Of a stretch of DNA of 64,000 bases, positions 38,147-47,497 are shown piece after piece. A program made the translations under genes and the position numbers. Within the stretch, counting starts at the first letter, position 1. Each line of letters begins with the position of its first letter. The stretch comes from Candidatus Pantoea haifensis. GTDB taxonomy: Bacteria; Pseudomonadota; Gammaproteobacteria; Enterobacterales; Enterobacteriaceae. The DNA lies in NCBI GenBank assembly GCA_018842655.1, contig JAGTWN010000004.1, forward strand, positions 1,860,001 to 1,924,000, read 5' to 3'. The notes below the pieces were generated by a model, which saw only the letters and a program-made list of their open reading frames with translations, had not been told where the DNA came from and made no database searches.

Positions 38147-39111
38147 TTAAAGCTGGCACCCCAGCGTCTGACGCAGATGCGCGCCCGCGCCCAGTAAGCC
38201 GGGCTGATCGTGCGTGATCATATAAACCGGAATAGTCGAGACATAGTCACGGAAGCGGCCTTTATCTTCAAACGCCGCGCGGAAGCCAGAGGCTTTAAAA
38301 ATTCCAGGAAGCGTGGAACGATGCCGCCTGCGATATAAACCCCGCCAAAGGTGCCCAAATTTAATGCCAGATTGCCGCCAAAACGTCCCATTATCACACA
38401 GAACAGTGATAAGGCGCGGCGGCAATCGAGGCAGCTATCAGCCAGTGCACGCTCGCTGACATCTTTCGGCTTGAGATTTTCAGGCACGCGGTTATCGCAT
38501 TTGACGATGGCGCGATACAGGTTTACCAGTCCGGCCCCCGACAGTACGCGCTCTGCCGAAACGTGGCCCAACTCTTCGCGCAGCACTTCCAGGATCTGAT
38601 CTTCCTCTTCGCTGTTAGCCGCTAAATCGACATGACCGCCTTCGCCCGGCAGGCTGACCCAACGTTTGTCAACGTGAACCAAATGGCTGACGCCCAAACC
38701 CGTGCCTGCACCATAAATCGCAATTGGCTTATCTTTTACCGGTTCTGTGCCGCCAAACTGAATGACGTGGTCGGCCGTTAACATCGGAATCGCCATCGAT
38801 ACCGCAGTGAAGTCGTTGATAATTTCCAGGTGTTCAAAACCGAGATTCTCTTTCAACTGGCGCGTGGAGAATGCCCAGTCGTGGTTGGTCATTTCAACCC
38901 AGTCTTCGGTAATGGGGCAGGCAATGGCAATACAACCATCTTTAATGTCCTGCTGTTGTTCATCAAGATAATGGCGGATGACAGCTTCGAGGCTGTCGTA
39001 CTCTGATGTTGAGAATGTTTTGGCCTGGGAGATGCTGCCGCTTTCCACCTCACACAGTGCGAGGCGGGCGTTAGTTCCGCCGACATCGCCGACCAAGGCA
39101 TAGGTTGTCAT
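38147..39111 (-). CDS. glk: Glucokinase Glk, frameshifted near the C terminus
   Basis: Cytoplasmic hexokinase-like enzyme that phosphorylates glucose with [22 protein letters not shown] (phosphate 1), [20 protein letters not shown] (substrate loop), [27 protein letters not shown] and [10 protein letters not shown] are present. At the A5 run (plus) 38297-38301 one base is missing: restoring it joins EFF to [20 protein letters not shown] and gives 321 residues ending LGCQL, the length of E. coli Glk. Start [12 protein letters not shown]. It is convergent with ypdB, as in E. coli. Confidence 0.93.
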
Positions 39112-39299
39112 TCTTCTGTTGCTCCGCTTGGGGTCTTTAAGAGTTGGAGGAGACTATATACCCAAAATAAGTCAGGTTGCATGGAGGCAGCAAACGCATT
39201 ATTCCCGACGCTTATTGACTAAGTGAGCCGGGTGAGCGTAAGCAGCCAACGTACATGCAGCCTGAAGTATGACGGATAAAATTCTGCCAATAAAACAAT

Positions 39300-39329
39300 A
39301 ACGCCCACCGGTGCGAAAGGTGAGCGTTT
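39300..39329. terminator. Terminator downstream of ipdC
   Basis: AACGCYCACC / GGTGRGCGTT stem with a short loop. On the minus strand it is followed by ATTGTTTTATTGG, suited to terminating ipdC; glk lies 190 bp on. Confidence 0.6.
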
Positions 39330-39394
39330 AACGCAAGTGTGATGCACAGCCTAACCGCGTTAATCCGCACTGCACAGCGGCAACTATCTGAAAC

Positions 39395-41047
39395 TTAGCC
39401 GCCGTTACGTTGATTCAGGCAGGCCGTCACTTTACGCAGCAGTGGCGGCAAATCATCCTTTTTCATCACCACTTCCACCAGCGATAAATATCGCGGCGGG
39501 TTAAGGCGCTTCATCACTTCCTGCAACTGCACGGTTTCGCTGATACGCCAGCACTGTGCCTGGCTGTGCAGGCTAAGGGCCTGGGGCAGTGCCGTCCAGT
39601 TCCATTGGGCAATATCATTGTAACGCTGTGTTGCGCCATGAATCGCACGTTCAACGGTATAACCTTCATTATTCAGCACAAAAATCACCAGACGCTGATT
39701 ATCGCGCAGCATCGAACCCAATTCCTGAATGGTCAACTGGGCCGAACCGTCACCAATAATCAGGATGACGCGACTATTGTGCTTCGCCGTTTGTGCGCCA
39801 AAGGCTGCCGGTAAAGTATAGCCGATTGAGCCCCACAATGGCTGCACCAACAGTTGCGCCTGATGCGGCAAACGCAGGGCGGCAGCGCCAAAGGCGGCCG
39901 TTCCCTGATCGGCAAGAATGATATCGCCCGGCTGGAGAAATGCCTGCATCGCCCGCCAAAAAGCGTTTTGGCTGATAAAGGCCGCATCTTCTACCGGTAT
40001 ACCGGGCAAGGCGGCAGGCGCTAAGGCCCAGCGCGCCGCATAGTGTGAGAACAACGTATGCAACTCACTCAGTGCATCAGCCATACTGAGCGGCGCGAAT
40101 AACTCTCCCGCCACGCTGGCGCTGTTGGGTTGCAGCTCAATAAGCTGAGCGGAGCTGAATTGCTGTGTAAAGCCTGCGGTTAAGGTGTCGGTGAAGCGCA
40201 CGCCTGCACAAATCGTGACATCGGCCTGTTCAATCAGCTCGCGTATTTTGCCCTCACTGGCTTCAGCGGCATACGTGCCCACGTAGCCTGGCTGCTGCTC
40301 ATCCAGCACGCCCTTTCCCATCAACAAACTGGCACAGGGAATGGCACGCTCGGCCCGTAATGCGGCCAGGGCGGCTTGTTGCTGACAACGTAGCGCAAGA
40401 AAATCCGCTAATAATGAGACGCGCTGGGCCGACGCTAACCGCTTTTCAGCCGCCAGGCGAAATGCCTCACGCACCCGGGGCGCGGCAGACTGGGTAATGT
40501 TTAAGGCGTCTGCTGGCGGCTCGACGGCAACCTGAGCCACATCCACCGCCAGCATCAAATAGCCTGGCCGGTGCGATTGCAGGGCACAGGTGATCACACG
40601 ATCAATTTCCGCTGTGGCATTTTCTGCGCTGAGTTGTGCCGTTGCCGCGCAGACTTCCTGCGCCATACGGATAAAATGGCAAAAATCCCCGTCACCCAAT
40701 GAGTGATGAACGCAATCGCCCTGCTGCTGCGCCTGACTGGCAGGCGCGCCAACAATATGAATCACCGGCAGGTATTCTGCGTAGCTGCCTGCGATGCCAT
40801 TGATGGCGCTAAGTTCCCCAACGCCAAAAGTGGTCAACAGGGCGGCAGCACCGTTGCATCGCGCGTAGCCATCGGCAGCATAGGCGGCATTAAGCTCATT
40901 GGCGCAGCCGACCCAGCCAATCTCAGGATGATCGATGACGCGGTCAAGAAATTGCAGATTGTAGTCACCCGGTACGCCAAACAGGTGTTTAACACCAACT
41001 TCCTGCAAGCGCGCCAGTAAATAATCGCCAACGGTAAAACAGGTCAT
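39395..41047 (-). CDS. ipdC: Indole-3-pyruvate decarboxylase IpdC
   Basis: 550-residue ThDP- and Mg-dependent decarboxylase that converts indole-3-pyruvate to indole-3-acetaldehyde, the key step of the indole-3-pyruvate route to auxin (IAA) in plant-associated enterobacteria. It starts MTCFTVGDYLLARLQEVGVK; the catalytic Glu lies in CANELNAAYAADGYAR, the HH pair in CVHHSLGDGDF, and the ThDP motif is GDGSAQLTIQELGSM...LNNEGYTVER. GAGAGGAAC precedes the ATG. A 7-bp inverted repeat lies within the leader. Insertion between glk and mntH is consistent with lineage-specific gain. It lacks frameshifts. Confidence 0.92.
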   Translation of the reverse strand: MTCFTVGDYLLARLQEVGVKHLFGVPGDYNLQFLDRVIDHPEIGWVGCANELNAAYAADGYARCNGAAALLTTFGVGELSAINGIAGSYAEYLPVIHIVGAPASQAQQQGDCVHHSLGDGDFCHFIRMAQEVCAATAQLSAENATAEIDRVITCALQSHRPGYLMLAVDVAQVAVEPPADALNITQSAAPRVREAFRLAAEKRLASAQRVSLLADFLALRCQQQAALAALRAERAIPCASLLMGKGVLDEQQPGYVGTYAAEASEGKIRELIEQADVTICAGVRFTDTLTAGFTQQFSSAQLIELQPNSASVAGELFAPLSMADALSELHTLFSHYAARWALAPAALPGIPVEDAAFISQNAFWRAMQAFLQPGDIILADQGTAAFGAAALRLPHQAQLLVQPLWGSIGYTLPAAFGAQTAKHNSRVILIIGDGSAQLTIQELGSMLRDNQRLVIFVLNNEGYTVERAIHGATQRYNDIAQWNWTALPQALSLHSQAQCWRISETVQLQEVMKRLNPPRYLSLVEVVMKKDDLPPLLRKVTACLNQRNGG

Positions 41048-41059
41048 GGGCCGTTCCTC

Positions 41060-41079
41060 TCAAAGAATGCTCTCTTTGA
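41060..41079 (-). promoter_or_regulatory. Inverted repeat in the ipdC leader
   Basis: TCAAAGA-ATGCTC-TCTTTGA, perfect 7-bp arms, lies 12-32 bp upstream of the ipdC ATG, with a third TCAAAG half-site at about 41087. It may be an operator or an mRNA hairpin near the ribosome site. No known regulator is assigned. Confidence 0.4.
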
Positions 41080-41262
41080 GTATCCCTCAAAGCCCAAAAC
41101 AGGCGAGAAATGCGCCATCTTCGCCGGAGATCCCTTGGCAAGCTAACGTTACGATGGCAGAGAATTCCGCAAATGTGTGATTTGTAGTGTCTTGTCACTG
41201 AGTGTAACCGCATACACTGCTACGATTTCGGTTCATTATCTTGTTTGAGACAGGAACGCTGT

Positions 41263-42252
41263 ATGACCTTTTTCCCGCATCCCGACCGTTATCAACAGAT
41301 GGAATACCGCCGCAGCGGACGCAGTGGACTTAAATTACCCGCTATTTCCCTTGGTCTCTGGCACAATTTTGGCGATAGCACGCGCGTCGATAACAGCCGC
41401 GAGCTGTTACGCCACGCTTTTGATCGTGGCATCACGCACTTCGATTTAGCGAATAACTACGGTCCACCACCGGGATCGGCTGAAGAGAACTTTGGTCGTA
41501 TTCTGCGCGAAGATTTTCGTGCTTTTCGTGACGAGTTAATTATCTCAACTAAAGCGGGTTACACCATGTGGGATGGCCCTTACGGCGACTGGGGATCGCG
41601 AAAATATCTGGTGTCCAGCCTGGACCAGAGTCTGAAGCGCATGGGGCTGGAATATGTCGATATTTTTTATCATCACCGCCCGGATCCTGAAACGCCGCTG
41701 GAAGAGACCATGCTGGCGCTGGATCATCTGGTGCGCCAGGGCAAAGCCTTGTATGCCGCGATCTCAAATTATCCGGCTGAGCTCGCCGCCCAGGCAATAG
41801 CGATATTACGCGATCTTGGCACCCCATGCCTGATTCATCAGCCACGCTATTCACTGTTTGAACGCACGCCTGAAAAAGGCTTACTGCAAACGCTGGGCGA
41901 CAACGGCGTTGGCTGCATCGCCTTTTCACCGCTGGCGGGAGGCGTATTAACAGATCGTTATTTGCAGGGTATCCCGGAAGATTCACGCGCCGCGAGCGGC
42001 AGCAAATTTTTGCGTGAAGAACAGTTAACCGATGAGAAAATGAGCAAGGTACGCAAGCTACATGCCCTCGCTCAGCAGCGCGATCAGAAGCTGGCGCAAA
42101 TGGCTCTGGCGTGGGTACTGCGTGATGATCGCGTAACGTCGGTACTGATTGGTGCCAGCAAAACAGCGCAAATCGACGATGCAGTGAATATGCTGGCCCA
42201 ACGCTCGTTCAGTGAAGAAGAGCTGACGGCCATTGAAGCGGCAGTAAAGTGA
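41263..42252 (+). CDS. Aldo/keto reductase, YghZ-like
   Basis: 329-residue TIM-barrel NADPH-dependent oxidoreductase resembling YghZ (Gpr) and the Kv-beta-like AKR14 group. Signature blocks are LKLPAISLGLWHNFGD, HFDLANNYGPPPGSAEENFG (Asp and Tyr of the tetrad), ELIISTKAGYTMWDGPYG (the Lys), YVDIFYHHRPD (the His) and VLIGASKTAQIDD. I start at the ATG with CAGGAA upstream (MTFFPHPDRYQQMEY). The best-known relatives reduce methylglyoxal or L-glyceraldehyde 3-phosphate. Next to ipdC but divergent from it, so a role in indole-acetaldehyde reduction is possible though unsupported. Confidence 0.85.
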   Translation: MTFFPHPDRYQQMEYRRSGRSGLKLPAISLGLWHNFGDSTRVDNSRELLRHAFDRGITHFDLANNYGPPPGSAEENFGRILREDFRAFRDELIISTKAGYTMWDGPYGDWGSRKYLVSSLDQSLKRMGLEYVDIFYHHRPDPETPLEETMLALDHLVRQGKALYAAISNYPAELAAQAIAILRDLGTPCLIHQPRYSLFERTPEKGLLQTLGDNGVGCIAFSPLAGGVLTDRYLQGIPEDSRAASGSKFLREEQLTDEKMSKVRKLHALAQQRDQKLAQMALAWVLRDDRVTSVLIGASKTAQIDDAVNMLAQRSFSEEELTAIEAAVK

Positions 42253-42270
42253 TGACGTAACTGCTTTCTC

Positions 42271-42288
42271 GCCCGGCGTCCGCCGGGC
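42271..42288 (+). terminator. Hairpin after the aldo/keto reductase
   Basis: GCCCGGCG-TC-CGCCGGGC, an 8-bp GC-rich stem 19 nt after the stop (AATTT follows); weak U tract. Confidence 0.6.
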
Positions 42289-42432
42289 AATTTCCGCGCC
42301 AGATAATTCTCAATCCTCACTCTCTCCAGAATTTCCTCACAATTATCATTCAAAATCTAAACGCAACACTGGCATTAAACCGGCACAATAGTGCGACGGC
42401 AGCAGAGATAAGCTGTCGATAAGGAGATAATT

Positions 42433-42789
42433 ATGAAACGCGCAATGTTAGTTGCTGCCTTGCTGACAACGTTGTTGTCACCGCTGGCAATTCACACAGC
42501 TCAGGCATCCAGTGCCTCTATCGATTTACTGCCTGGCGTCACACTGCATCTTGGCGATCGCGATCGTCGCGGTTATTACTGGGATGGCGGGCGCTGGCGC
42601 GAACCCCGCTGGTGGAATGATCGTTACTCTTATAATGAGCGCCGCTGGTGGCGACATGAAGAGTGGCGTCGTCATAAAGAATGGGAACGCGAGCGCCGCT
42701 GGCATGCTAAAGAGCGTGAGCGTCGCTGGAAACATGAGCATCGCCACGATCGCGACCGCCATCACGGCCATTGGGAGCATCATCACTAA
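42433..42789 (+). CDS. ypeC: Secreted DUF2502 protein, YpeC-like
   Basis: 118 residues. Signal peptide MKRAMLVAALLTTLLSPLAI...AQA, then SIDLLPGVTLHLGDRDRRGY and a region very rich in Arg/Trp/His/Glu (RRWWRHEEWRRHKEWERERR). DUF2502/YpeC proteins share the GDRD..GyYWDGg.Wr pattern seen here. GATAAGGAGATAATT precedes the ATG. Located beside mntH as in E. coli, where ypeC's role is unknown. The mature protein has a highly charged His/Arg tail (HRHDRDRHHGHWEHHH), so metal or polyanion binding is conceivable. Confidence 0.85.
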   Translation: MKRAMLVAALLTTLLSPLAIHTAQASSASIDLLPGVTLHLGDRDRRGYYWDGGRWREPRWWNDRYSYNERRWWRHEEWRRHKEWERERRWHAKERERRWKHEHRHDRDRHHGHWEHHH

Positions 42790-42796
42790 GCAAAAC

Positions 42797-42820
42797 GCCC
42801 GGTATTAACCGGGCATTTTT
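42797..42820. terminator. Terminator between ypeC and mntH
   Basis: GCCCGGT-ATTA-ACCGGGC followed by ATTTTT on plus; on minus the stem is followed by GTTTTGC. Likely terminates both convergent genes. Confidence 0.8.
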
Positions 42821-42823
42821 CTG

Positions 42824-44065
42824 TTACAGACCGAGCGCCTCACCCACCAGCAGATAGAGGTTCAACGCCACCACCAGTAAAACAATCAAACGTCCTGCAT
42901 TTTGCATCAGACGTGAATTGACCATTTCGTTCCCCATGATTTCGCGATTACCGGTGAACGACAGCAGCGGAATCAGTGCCAGCGCAATGCCGAAACTCAG
43001 CAATACCTGGCTGAAGACTAAAATCCGCGTCGGATCCCAGCCCGCCCAGATGACGATAAACGAAGGCAACATGGTGATGGTTCGGCGCACCCATAATGGA
43101 ATGTGGAAGCGAATAAAGCCCTGCATTACCACCTGCCCTGCCAGCGTTCCAACCACAGTTGATGACAAACCGGCTGCGACCAGACTCAAACCAAACACCG
43201 TTGCGGCGGCATGGCCCAGCAACGGCTGCAGCGTCAGGTAGGCTTTATCCAGATCGGCGATGCTGCTGTTACCACTAAAATGAAATGCCGCCGCAGCCGT
43301 CGCCATCATCGCCAGATTGACGAATCCAGCAATCGTCATGGCAATCGCCACATCCAGCTTGGTTGATGAATAACGTTCGGCCTGGCTACCGCCGGTGCCG
43401 CCCTGCGTCAATGCCGAATGCAGATAGATCACGTGTGGCATGATGGTTGCGCCCAGCACGCCGGCCGCTAAAAAGACGGCATCGGACGTTGGCAGCGAAG
43501 GCAATGCCATGCCAGCCACTAACGCGCTAACCTTGGGCTGCGAAAAGAACAGCTCGACAATATAAGAGGCTGCGACAAACAGCAGCAGGCCGCCAATGAC
43601 CAGTTCCAGCGGCTTTTGTCCCCGGCTTTGCAGCATAAGAATCAAAAAAGTGGCGATACCGGTCAGCACCGCGCCCTGTAGCAGAGAGATGCCCAGCAAT
43701 AACTTAAAGCCCAGCGCCGCCCCGATAAATTCGGCCAGATCGGTCGCCATGGCGATGATTTCTGCCTGTACCCAGTAAAACCACACCGCCGGACGCGGAA
43801 AACGATCGCGAATATGTTCCGCCAGGTTTTTACCGGTAGCGATACCGAGTTTGGCGGACATAAGCTGAATCAACATCGCCATGATGTTAGCCCAGACCAC
43901 CACCCACAGCAGTTTATAGCCGTAAGCCGCCCCGGCCTGGATATTGGTGGCAAAGTTACCCGGATCGATATAGCCAATGGCGGCAATGAAGGCGGGCCCT
44001 AACAGCGCGAGTTTGACTTTTCTTGCTCCGCGAGCGGCACGCTCGGCGGTACGACTTTCAAACAT
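42824..44065 (-). CDS. mntH: Mn2+/H+ symporter MntH (Nramp family)
   Basis: About 413 residues, 11 TM helices. Metal-site motif DPGN in [16 protein letters not shown] (TM1), and MPHVIYLHS in TM6, both diagnostic of Nramp transporters; also [16 protein letters not shown] and [20 protein letters not shown] start at the ATG ([13 protein letters not shown], 44065) with AGGGTAG upstream; a GTG at 44095 extends the frame by 10 residues but has no ribosome site. It imports Mn2+ (and Fe2+) and is expected to be repressed by MntR, whose box lies about 100 bp upstream. Confidence 0.94.
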   Translation of the reverse strand: MFESRTAERAARGARKVKLALLGPAFIAAIGYIDPGNFATNIQAGAAYGYKLLWVVVWANIMAMLIQLMSAKLGIATGKNLAEHIRDRFPRPAVWFYWVQAEIIAMATDLAEFIGAALGFKLLLGISLLQGAVLTGIATFLILMLQSRGQKPLELVIGGLLLFVAASYIVELFFSQPKVSALVAGMALPSLPTSDAVFLAAGVLGATIMPHVIYLHSALTQGGTGGSQAERYSSTKLDVAIAMTIAGFVNLAMMATAAAAFHFSGNSSIADLDKAYLTLQPLLGHAAATVFGLSLVAAGLSSTVVGTLAGQVVMQGFIRFHIPLWVRRTITMLPSFIVIWAGWDPTRILVFSQVLLSFGIALALIPLLSFTGNREIMGNEMVNSRLMQNAGRLIVLLVVALNLYLLVGEALGL

Positions 44066-44167
44066 ATTTTCTACCCTGTCTGAACGTGAGTTCACTCATG
44101 CAGCTTACGGGGCCGCTGTTATAAACAGAATTCGGTTGTAGTTATCAATCTAATAGATAGTGCTATA

Positions 44168-44190
44168 AAGTATAGCCTTTGCTATACCTT
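44168..44190. promoter_or_regulatory. MntR operator upstream of mntH
   Basis: AAGTATAGC-CTTT-GCTATACCTT is a near-perfect dyad with the ATAGC/GCTAT arms typical of enterobacterial MntR boxes. It lies about 105 bp from the mntH ATG, between mntH and the divergent nupC. Confidence 0.75.
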
Positions 44191-44375
44191 GCCGTAAAGA
44201 AAGTCACTGTTAAAAACCTGAGCGACGGTTTCACTCTACGCGCGGTTCAAATTATAGACAATAAATTTGTGGGTAATAGGTGTGAATGTTTTGTAAACGA
44301 GACGTGACCAGTAAGTCTTTTCTGAAAAATACCCTGATAGGTAATACTTATATTGTGGTTCAGATCTCGTTTTTC

Positions 44376-44389
44376 GGTAACGCGTTACA
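44376..44389. promoter_or_regulatory. Palindrome upstream of nupC
   Basis: GGTAACGCGTTACA contains the perfect 12-bp palindrome GTAACGCGTTAC, 47-58 bp upstream of the nupC ATG. It could be a CytR-like or other operator; its identity is not assigned. Confidence 0.35.
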
Positions 44390-44434
44390 TAGAATACGCA
44401 GCAAAATACAACCCTCCTCAAATTTGGAGCAAAC

Positions 44435-45625
44435 ATGTCCCATATTTTGCACTTCCTTTTAGCCTTGGTGGTGGTCGGCGTGTTGGCCTTACTGGTCAGT
44501 CACGATCGTAGAAGTATTCGCGTTCGCTACATTATACAGCTTTTGGTCATTGAAATAGTGCTGGCCTGGTTCTTTCTTAACTCTGAAGCGGGTCTTGGCT
44601 TTGTACAAGGCTTTGCCGGTGTGTTTGATCATCTGCTGAAATATGCTGCTGAAGGAACGAACTTTGTCTTCGGCAAAATGAATGAACAAGGCCTGGCCTT
44701 CTTCTTCCTGAATGTGCTGTGTCCGATCGTGTTTATCTCTGCCCTGATCGGTATTTTGCAGCACTTCCGCATTCTGCCATGGGTGATTCGTGGCATTGGC
44801 ACCGTGCTGTCAAAGATTAATGGCATGGGCAAGCTGGAATCCTTTAATGCCGTTAGTTCTCTGATTTTGGGACAGTCAGAAAACTTCATCGCCTATAAGG
44901 ATATTCTGGGCAAAATGTCACAGCGCCGCATGTACACCATGGCAGCAACCGCGATGTCGACCGTTTCGATGTCAATTGTTGGTGCTTACATGACGATGCT
45001 GCAGCCTAAATATGTTGTGGCTGCGCTGGTCCTTAACATGTTCAGTACCTTTATCGTGCTGTCGCTGATTAACCCTTATCGCGTTGACAGCGAGGAAGAT
45101 TTGCAGTTGCAGGACCTGCATAAAGGCCAGAGCTTCTTTGAGATGCTGGGTGAATATATCCTCGCCGGTTTCCGCGTGGCTATCATCGTAGCGGCCATGC
45201 TGATTGGCTTTATCGCGCTGATTTCCGGCCTGAATGCCCTGTTTGACTTCATCTTTGGCATCAGTTTCCAGGGCGTGCTGGGTTACGTCTTCTTCCCGTT
45301 TGCATGGGTGATGGGCGTGCCGTCAAATGAAGCCCTGCAAGTTGGCAGCATCATGGCGACCAAACTGGTATCAAACGAGTTTGTGGCGATGATGGATTTG
45401 CAGAAAATTGCCGGACAATTGTCACCGCATGCGGAAGGCATTTTGTCAGTATTCCTGGTTTCATTTGCCAACTTCTCTTCCATTGGTATTGTTGCCGGTG
45501 CTATCAAAGGCCTGAATGAAGAGCAAGGTAACGTTGTTTCCCGCTTTGGCCTGAAGCTGCTGTATGGCTCAACGCTGGTCAGTGTGCTCTCTGCCGCTAT
45601 CGCAGGCCTGGTGCTTGCCTGGTAA
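44435..45625 (+). CDS. nupC: Nucleoside:H+ symporter NupC
   Basis: 396-residue concentrative nucleoside transporter: [58 protein letters not shown] (the substrate-binding GQSE motif), [20 protein letters not shown] and the closing [20 protein letters not shown] (the F-[SA]-N-x-[SG] motif). It imports pyrimidine and adenine nucleosides across the inner membrane. GGAGC lies before the ATG. In E. coli nupC is under CytR/CRP control; here a palindrome is found upstream. Conserved neighbour of mntH. Confidence 0.95.
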   Translation: MSHILHFLLALVVVGVLALLVSHDRRSIRVRYIIQLLVIEIVLAWFFLNSEAGLGFVQGFAGVFDHLLKYAAEGTNFVFGKMNEQGLAFFFLNVLCPIVFISALIGILQHFRILPWVIRGIGTVLSKINGMGKLESFNAVSSLILGQSENFIAYKDILGKMSQRRMYTMAATAMSTVSMSIVGAYMTMLQPKYVVAALVLNMFSTFIVLSLINPYRVDSEEDLQLQDLHKGQSFFEMLGEYILAGFRVAIIVAAMLIGFIALISGLNALFDFIFGISFQGVLGYVFFPFAWVMGVPSNEALQVGSIMATKLVSNEFVAMMDLQKIAGQLSPHAEGILSVFLVSFANFSSIGIVAGAIKGLNEEQGNVVSRFGLKLLYGSTLVSVLSAAIAGLVLAW

Positions 45626-45632
45626 TCTGATA

Positions 45633-45660
45633 AAGGGCGAGCTTGTCTCGCCCTTTTCTT
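45633..45660 (+). terminator. Terminator after nupC
   Basis: GGGCGAG-CTTGT-CTCGCCC followed by TTTTCTTATTT. Confidence 0.85.
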
Positions 45661-45805
45661 ATTTATATATCCCCTGCTTTTCACGATCCTGCCGCGCCAC
45701 ATCGCGCTTCGCCAGATAACGCAAAACCTTTGCACAATTACGAAGTTCCCTCGTACACGCCTTAACCCGTAGTTTTTCTCTGTGACTTATTCTCAGGAGA
45801 AAAGC

Positions 45806-46889
45806 ATGAGCATCCAGTTTCTCGGTATGATCGGCCATCGTCTGGCTTCTGAAATCATTCCGGCCAGTGGCCCGCTGTTTGATAAAAATTATATAGCTGA
45901 CTTTGCCCGCGCCCATGAGCAAGCCGGATTCGACCGCATTCTGGTGGGTTACTGGTCTGATCAACCCGACGGGTTTATGGTGACTGCGCATGCAGCGGCT
46001 AATACCTCGCGCATTAAATTCTTGCTGGCACATCGCCCCGGTTTCGTTGCCCCAACGCTGGCGGCGCGTAAGCTGGCCACCCTCGATCATTTGACCGATG
46101 GCCGACTCGCCGTTCATATCATCAGCGGCGGCAGCGACAGTGAGCAGCGCCGTGATGGTGACTACCTGACCAAAGCCGAACGCTATGCACGCACGGATGA
46201 GTTTCTCAGCGTGCTGAAAAAAGCCTGACCTCTGGCGAAGCCTACGATCATGACGGTCATTTTTACCAGGCCGGACAGGCGTTTTCGGCCATCAAGCCGT
46301 TACAACACCGGCTGCCGATCTACTTTGGCGGCTCATCGGACGAGGCAATTGATGTTGCATCACGTCATGCCGATGTGTTTGCTCTGTGGGGCGAACCGCT
46401 GGCGGGCGCGGCTGAAACGGTACGCAACGTGCGTGCAGCAGCGGCAAAGCAGAACCGTGCTATTAAATTTAATATCTCCTTCCGTCCGATCCTCGGCAGC
46501 AGCGAAAAAGAGGCGTGGGAGCGCGCCGAATATATTTACGAAACGGCACGTAAGCAACTGGCAGAAACGGGGCATACCTTTGGCCTGCCTGAGCCGCAAA
46601 GCGTAGGTGCGCAGCGCCTGTTGGCCGCCGCCCGTCAAAGCGATCGGCACGATAAAGTGTTATGGACTGGCGTGGCAAAACTGGTGAGCGGCGGCTACAA
46701 CTCTACCGCTCTGGTTGGCACGCCCGATCAGGTTTCCGATGCGCTGCTTGATTATTATGGTTTGGGGATCGACAGCGTACTGATCCGTGGCTTCGATCCG
46801 CTGAAAGATGCGCTGGCGTATGGTCGCGAGCTGATTCCGTTAACGCGGGAAAAGTCGCGGCGCTGGGCAGTGAAAGGAGGCGCGCCTGA
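45806..46889 (+). CDS. LLM-class flavin-dependent monooxygenase (SsuD-like), two frameshifts
   Basis: 361-residue luciferase-like monooxygenase once two A's are restored: near the A6 run at 46217-46222 (SVLKK, then S/T-LTSGEAYDHDGHFY) and in the A4 run at 46850-46853 (LTREK then VAALGSERRRA, TGA at 46887-46889). Motifs: MIGHRLASEIIPASGPLFD, RILVGYWSDQPDGFM, KFLLAHRPGFVAPTLAARKL, HIISGGSD and PIYFGGSSDEAIDVASRHAD. This is the FMNH2-dependent alkanesulfonate/sulfone group. It acts with a flavin reductase not seen here. Its TGA overlaps the ATG of the thiol dioxygenase (TGATG), so the two are translationally coupled. Confidence 0.85.
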
Positions 46890-47497
46890 TGCAACACAAT
46901 CAGCAGCATCACCATCAGCAGCATCACCGGCTGCGCAATTTTGTTACACAACTCGCCGCTCTGTTGGATAGCCAGCCGCCGGAAGCGGAGATCCTGGAAA
47001 AAGGCAGCGCGTTGCTGCGACCGCTGCTGCAACACGATGACTGGCTGGATGAAAAGTTTACCCGCCCTCATGCAGAACACTATCAACAATATTTACTCTA
47101 TACCGACGCACAACAGCGGTTTTCGGTGGTGAGCTTTGTCTGGGGACCCGGCCAGCAAACCCCCATTCACGATCATCGCGTGTGGGGTTTAATTGGCATG
47201 CTGCGAGGCGCAGAGCTGTCACAGTCTTTTACACGCGGCCCGCAGGGCCTCAAAGAAAAAGGTGTGCCAGTAAGGCTGGAGCCGGGACAAATCGACGCCG
47301 TTTCGCCGCGTGTTGGGGATATTCATCGCGTCAGCAATGCGTTCACCGATCGCGTCTCAATGAGTATCCATGTTTATGGCGCCAATATCGGTGCCGTTAG
47401 GCGCGCGGTCTACCGCGAGGACGGCAGTGAGAAAACCTTCATTTCAGGCTACAGCAACCGTTACTTACCTAATATTTGGGATCTTTCACATGGCTGA
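46889..47497 (+). CDS. Cysteine/3-mercaptopropionate-type thiol dioxygenase (cupin)
   Basis: 202 residues, beginning with a His/Gln-rich stretch (MQHNQQHHHQQHH). Cupin core with iron ligands in PGQQTPIHDHRVWGLIGMLR and a third His in PRVGDIHRVSNAF; these are typical of the cysteine dioxygenase superfamily, and the PIHDH-VWG pattern fits mercaptopropionate dioxygenases. It would oxidise a thiol to a sulfinate with O2 and non-heme Fe(II). AGGAGG lies 8 nt before the ATG. It overlaps the monooxygenase stop and the rhodanese start (47490), which implies one operon. Substrate (Cys or a mercapto-acid) undecided. Confidence 0.85.
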   Translation: MQHNQQHHHQQHHRLRNFVTQLAALLDSQPPEAEILEKGSALLRPLLQHDDWLDEKFTRPHAEHYQQYLLYTDAQQRFSVVSFVWGPGQQTPIHDHRVWGLIGMLRGAELSQSFTRGPQGLKEKGVPVRLEPGQIDAVSPRVGDIHRVSNAFTDRVSMSIHVYGANIGAVRRAVYREDGSEKTFISGYSNRYLPNIWDLSHG

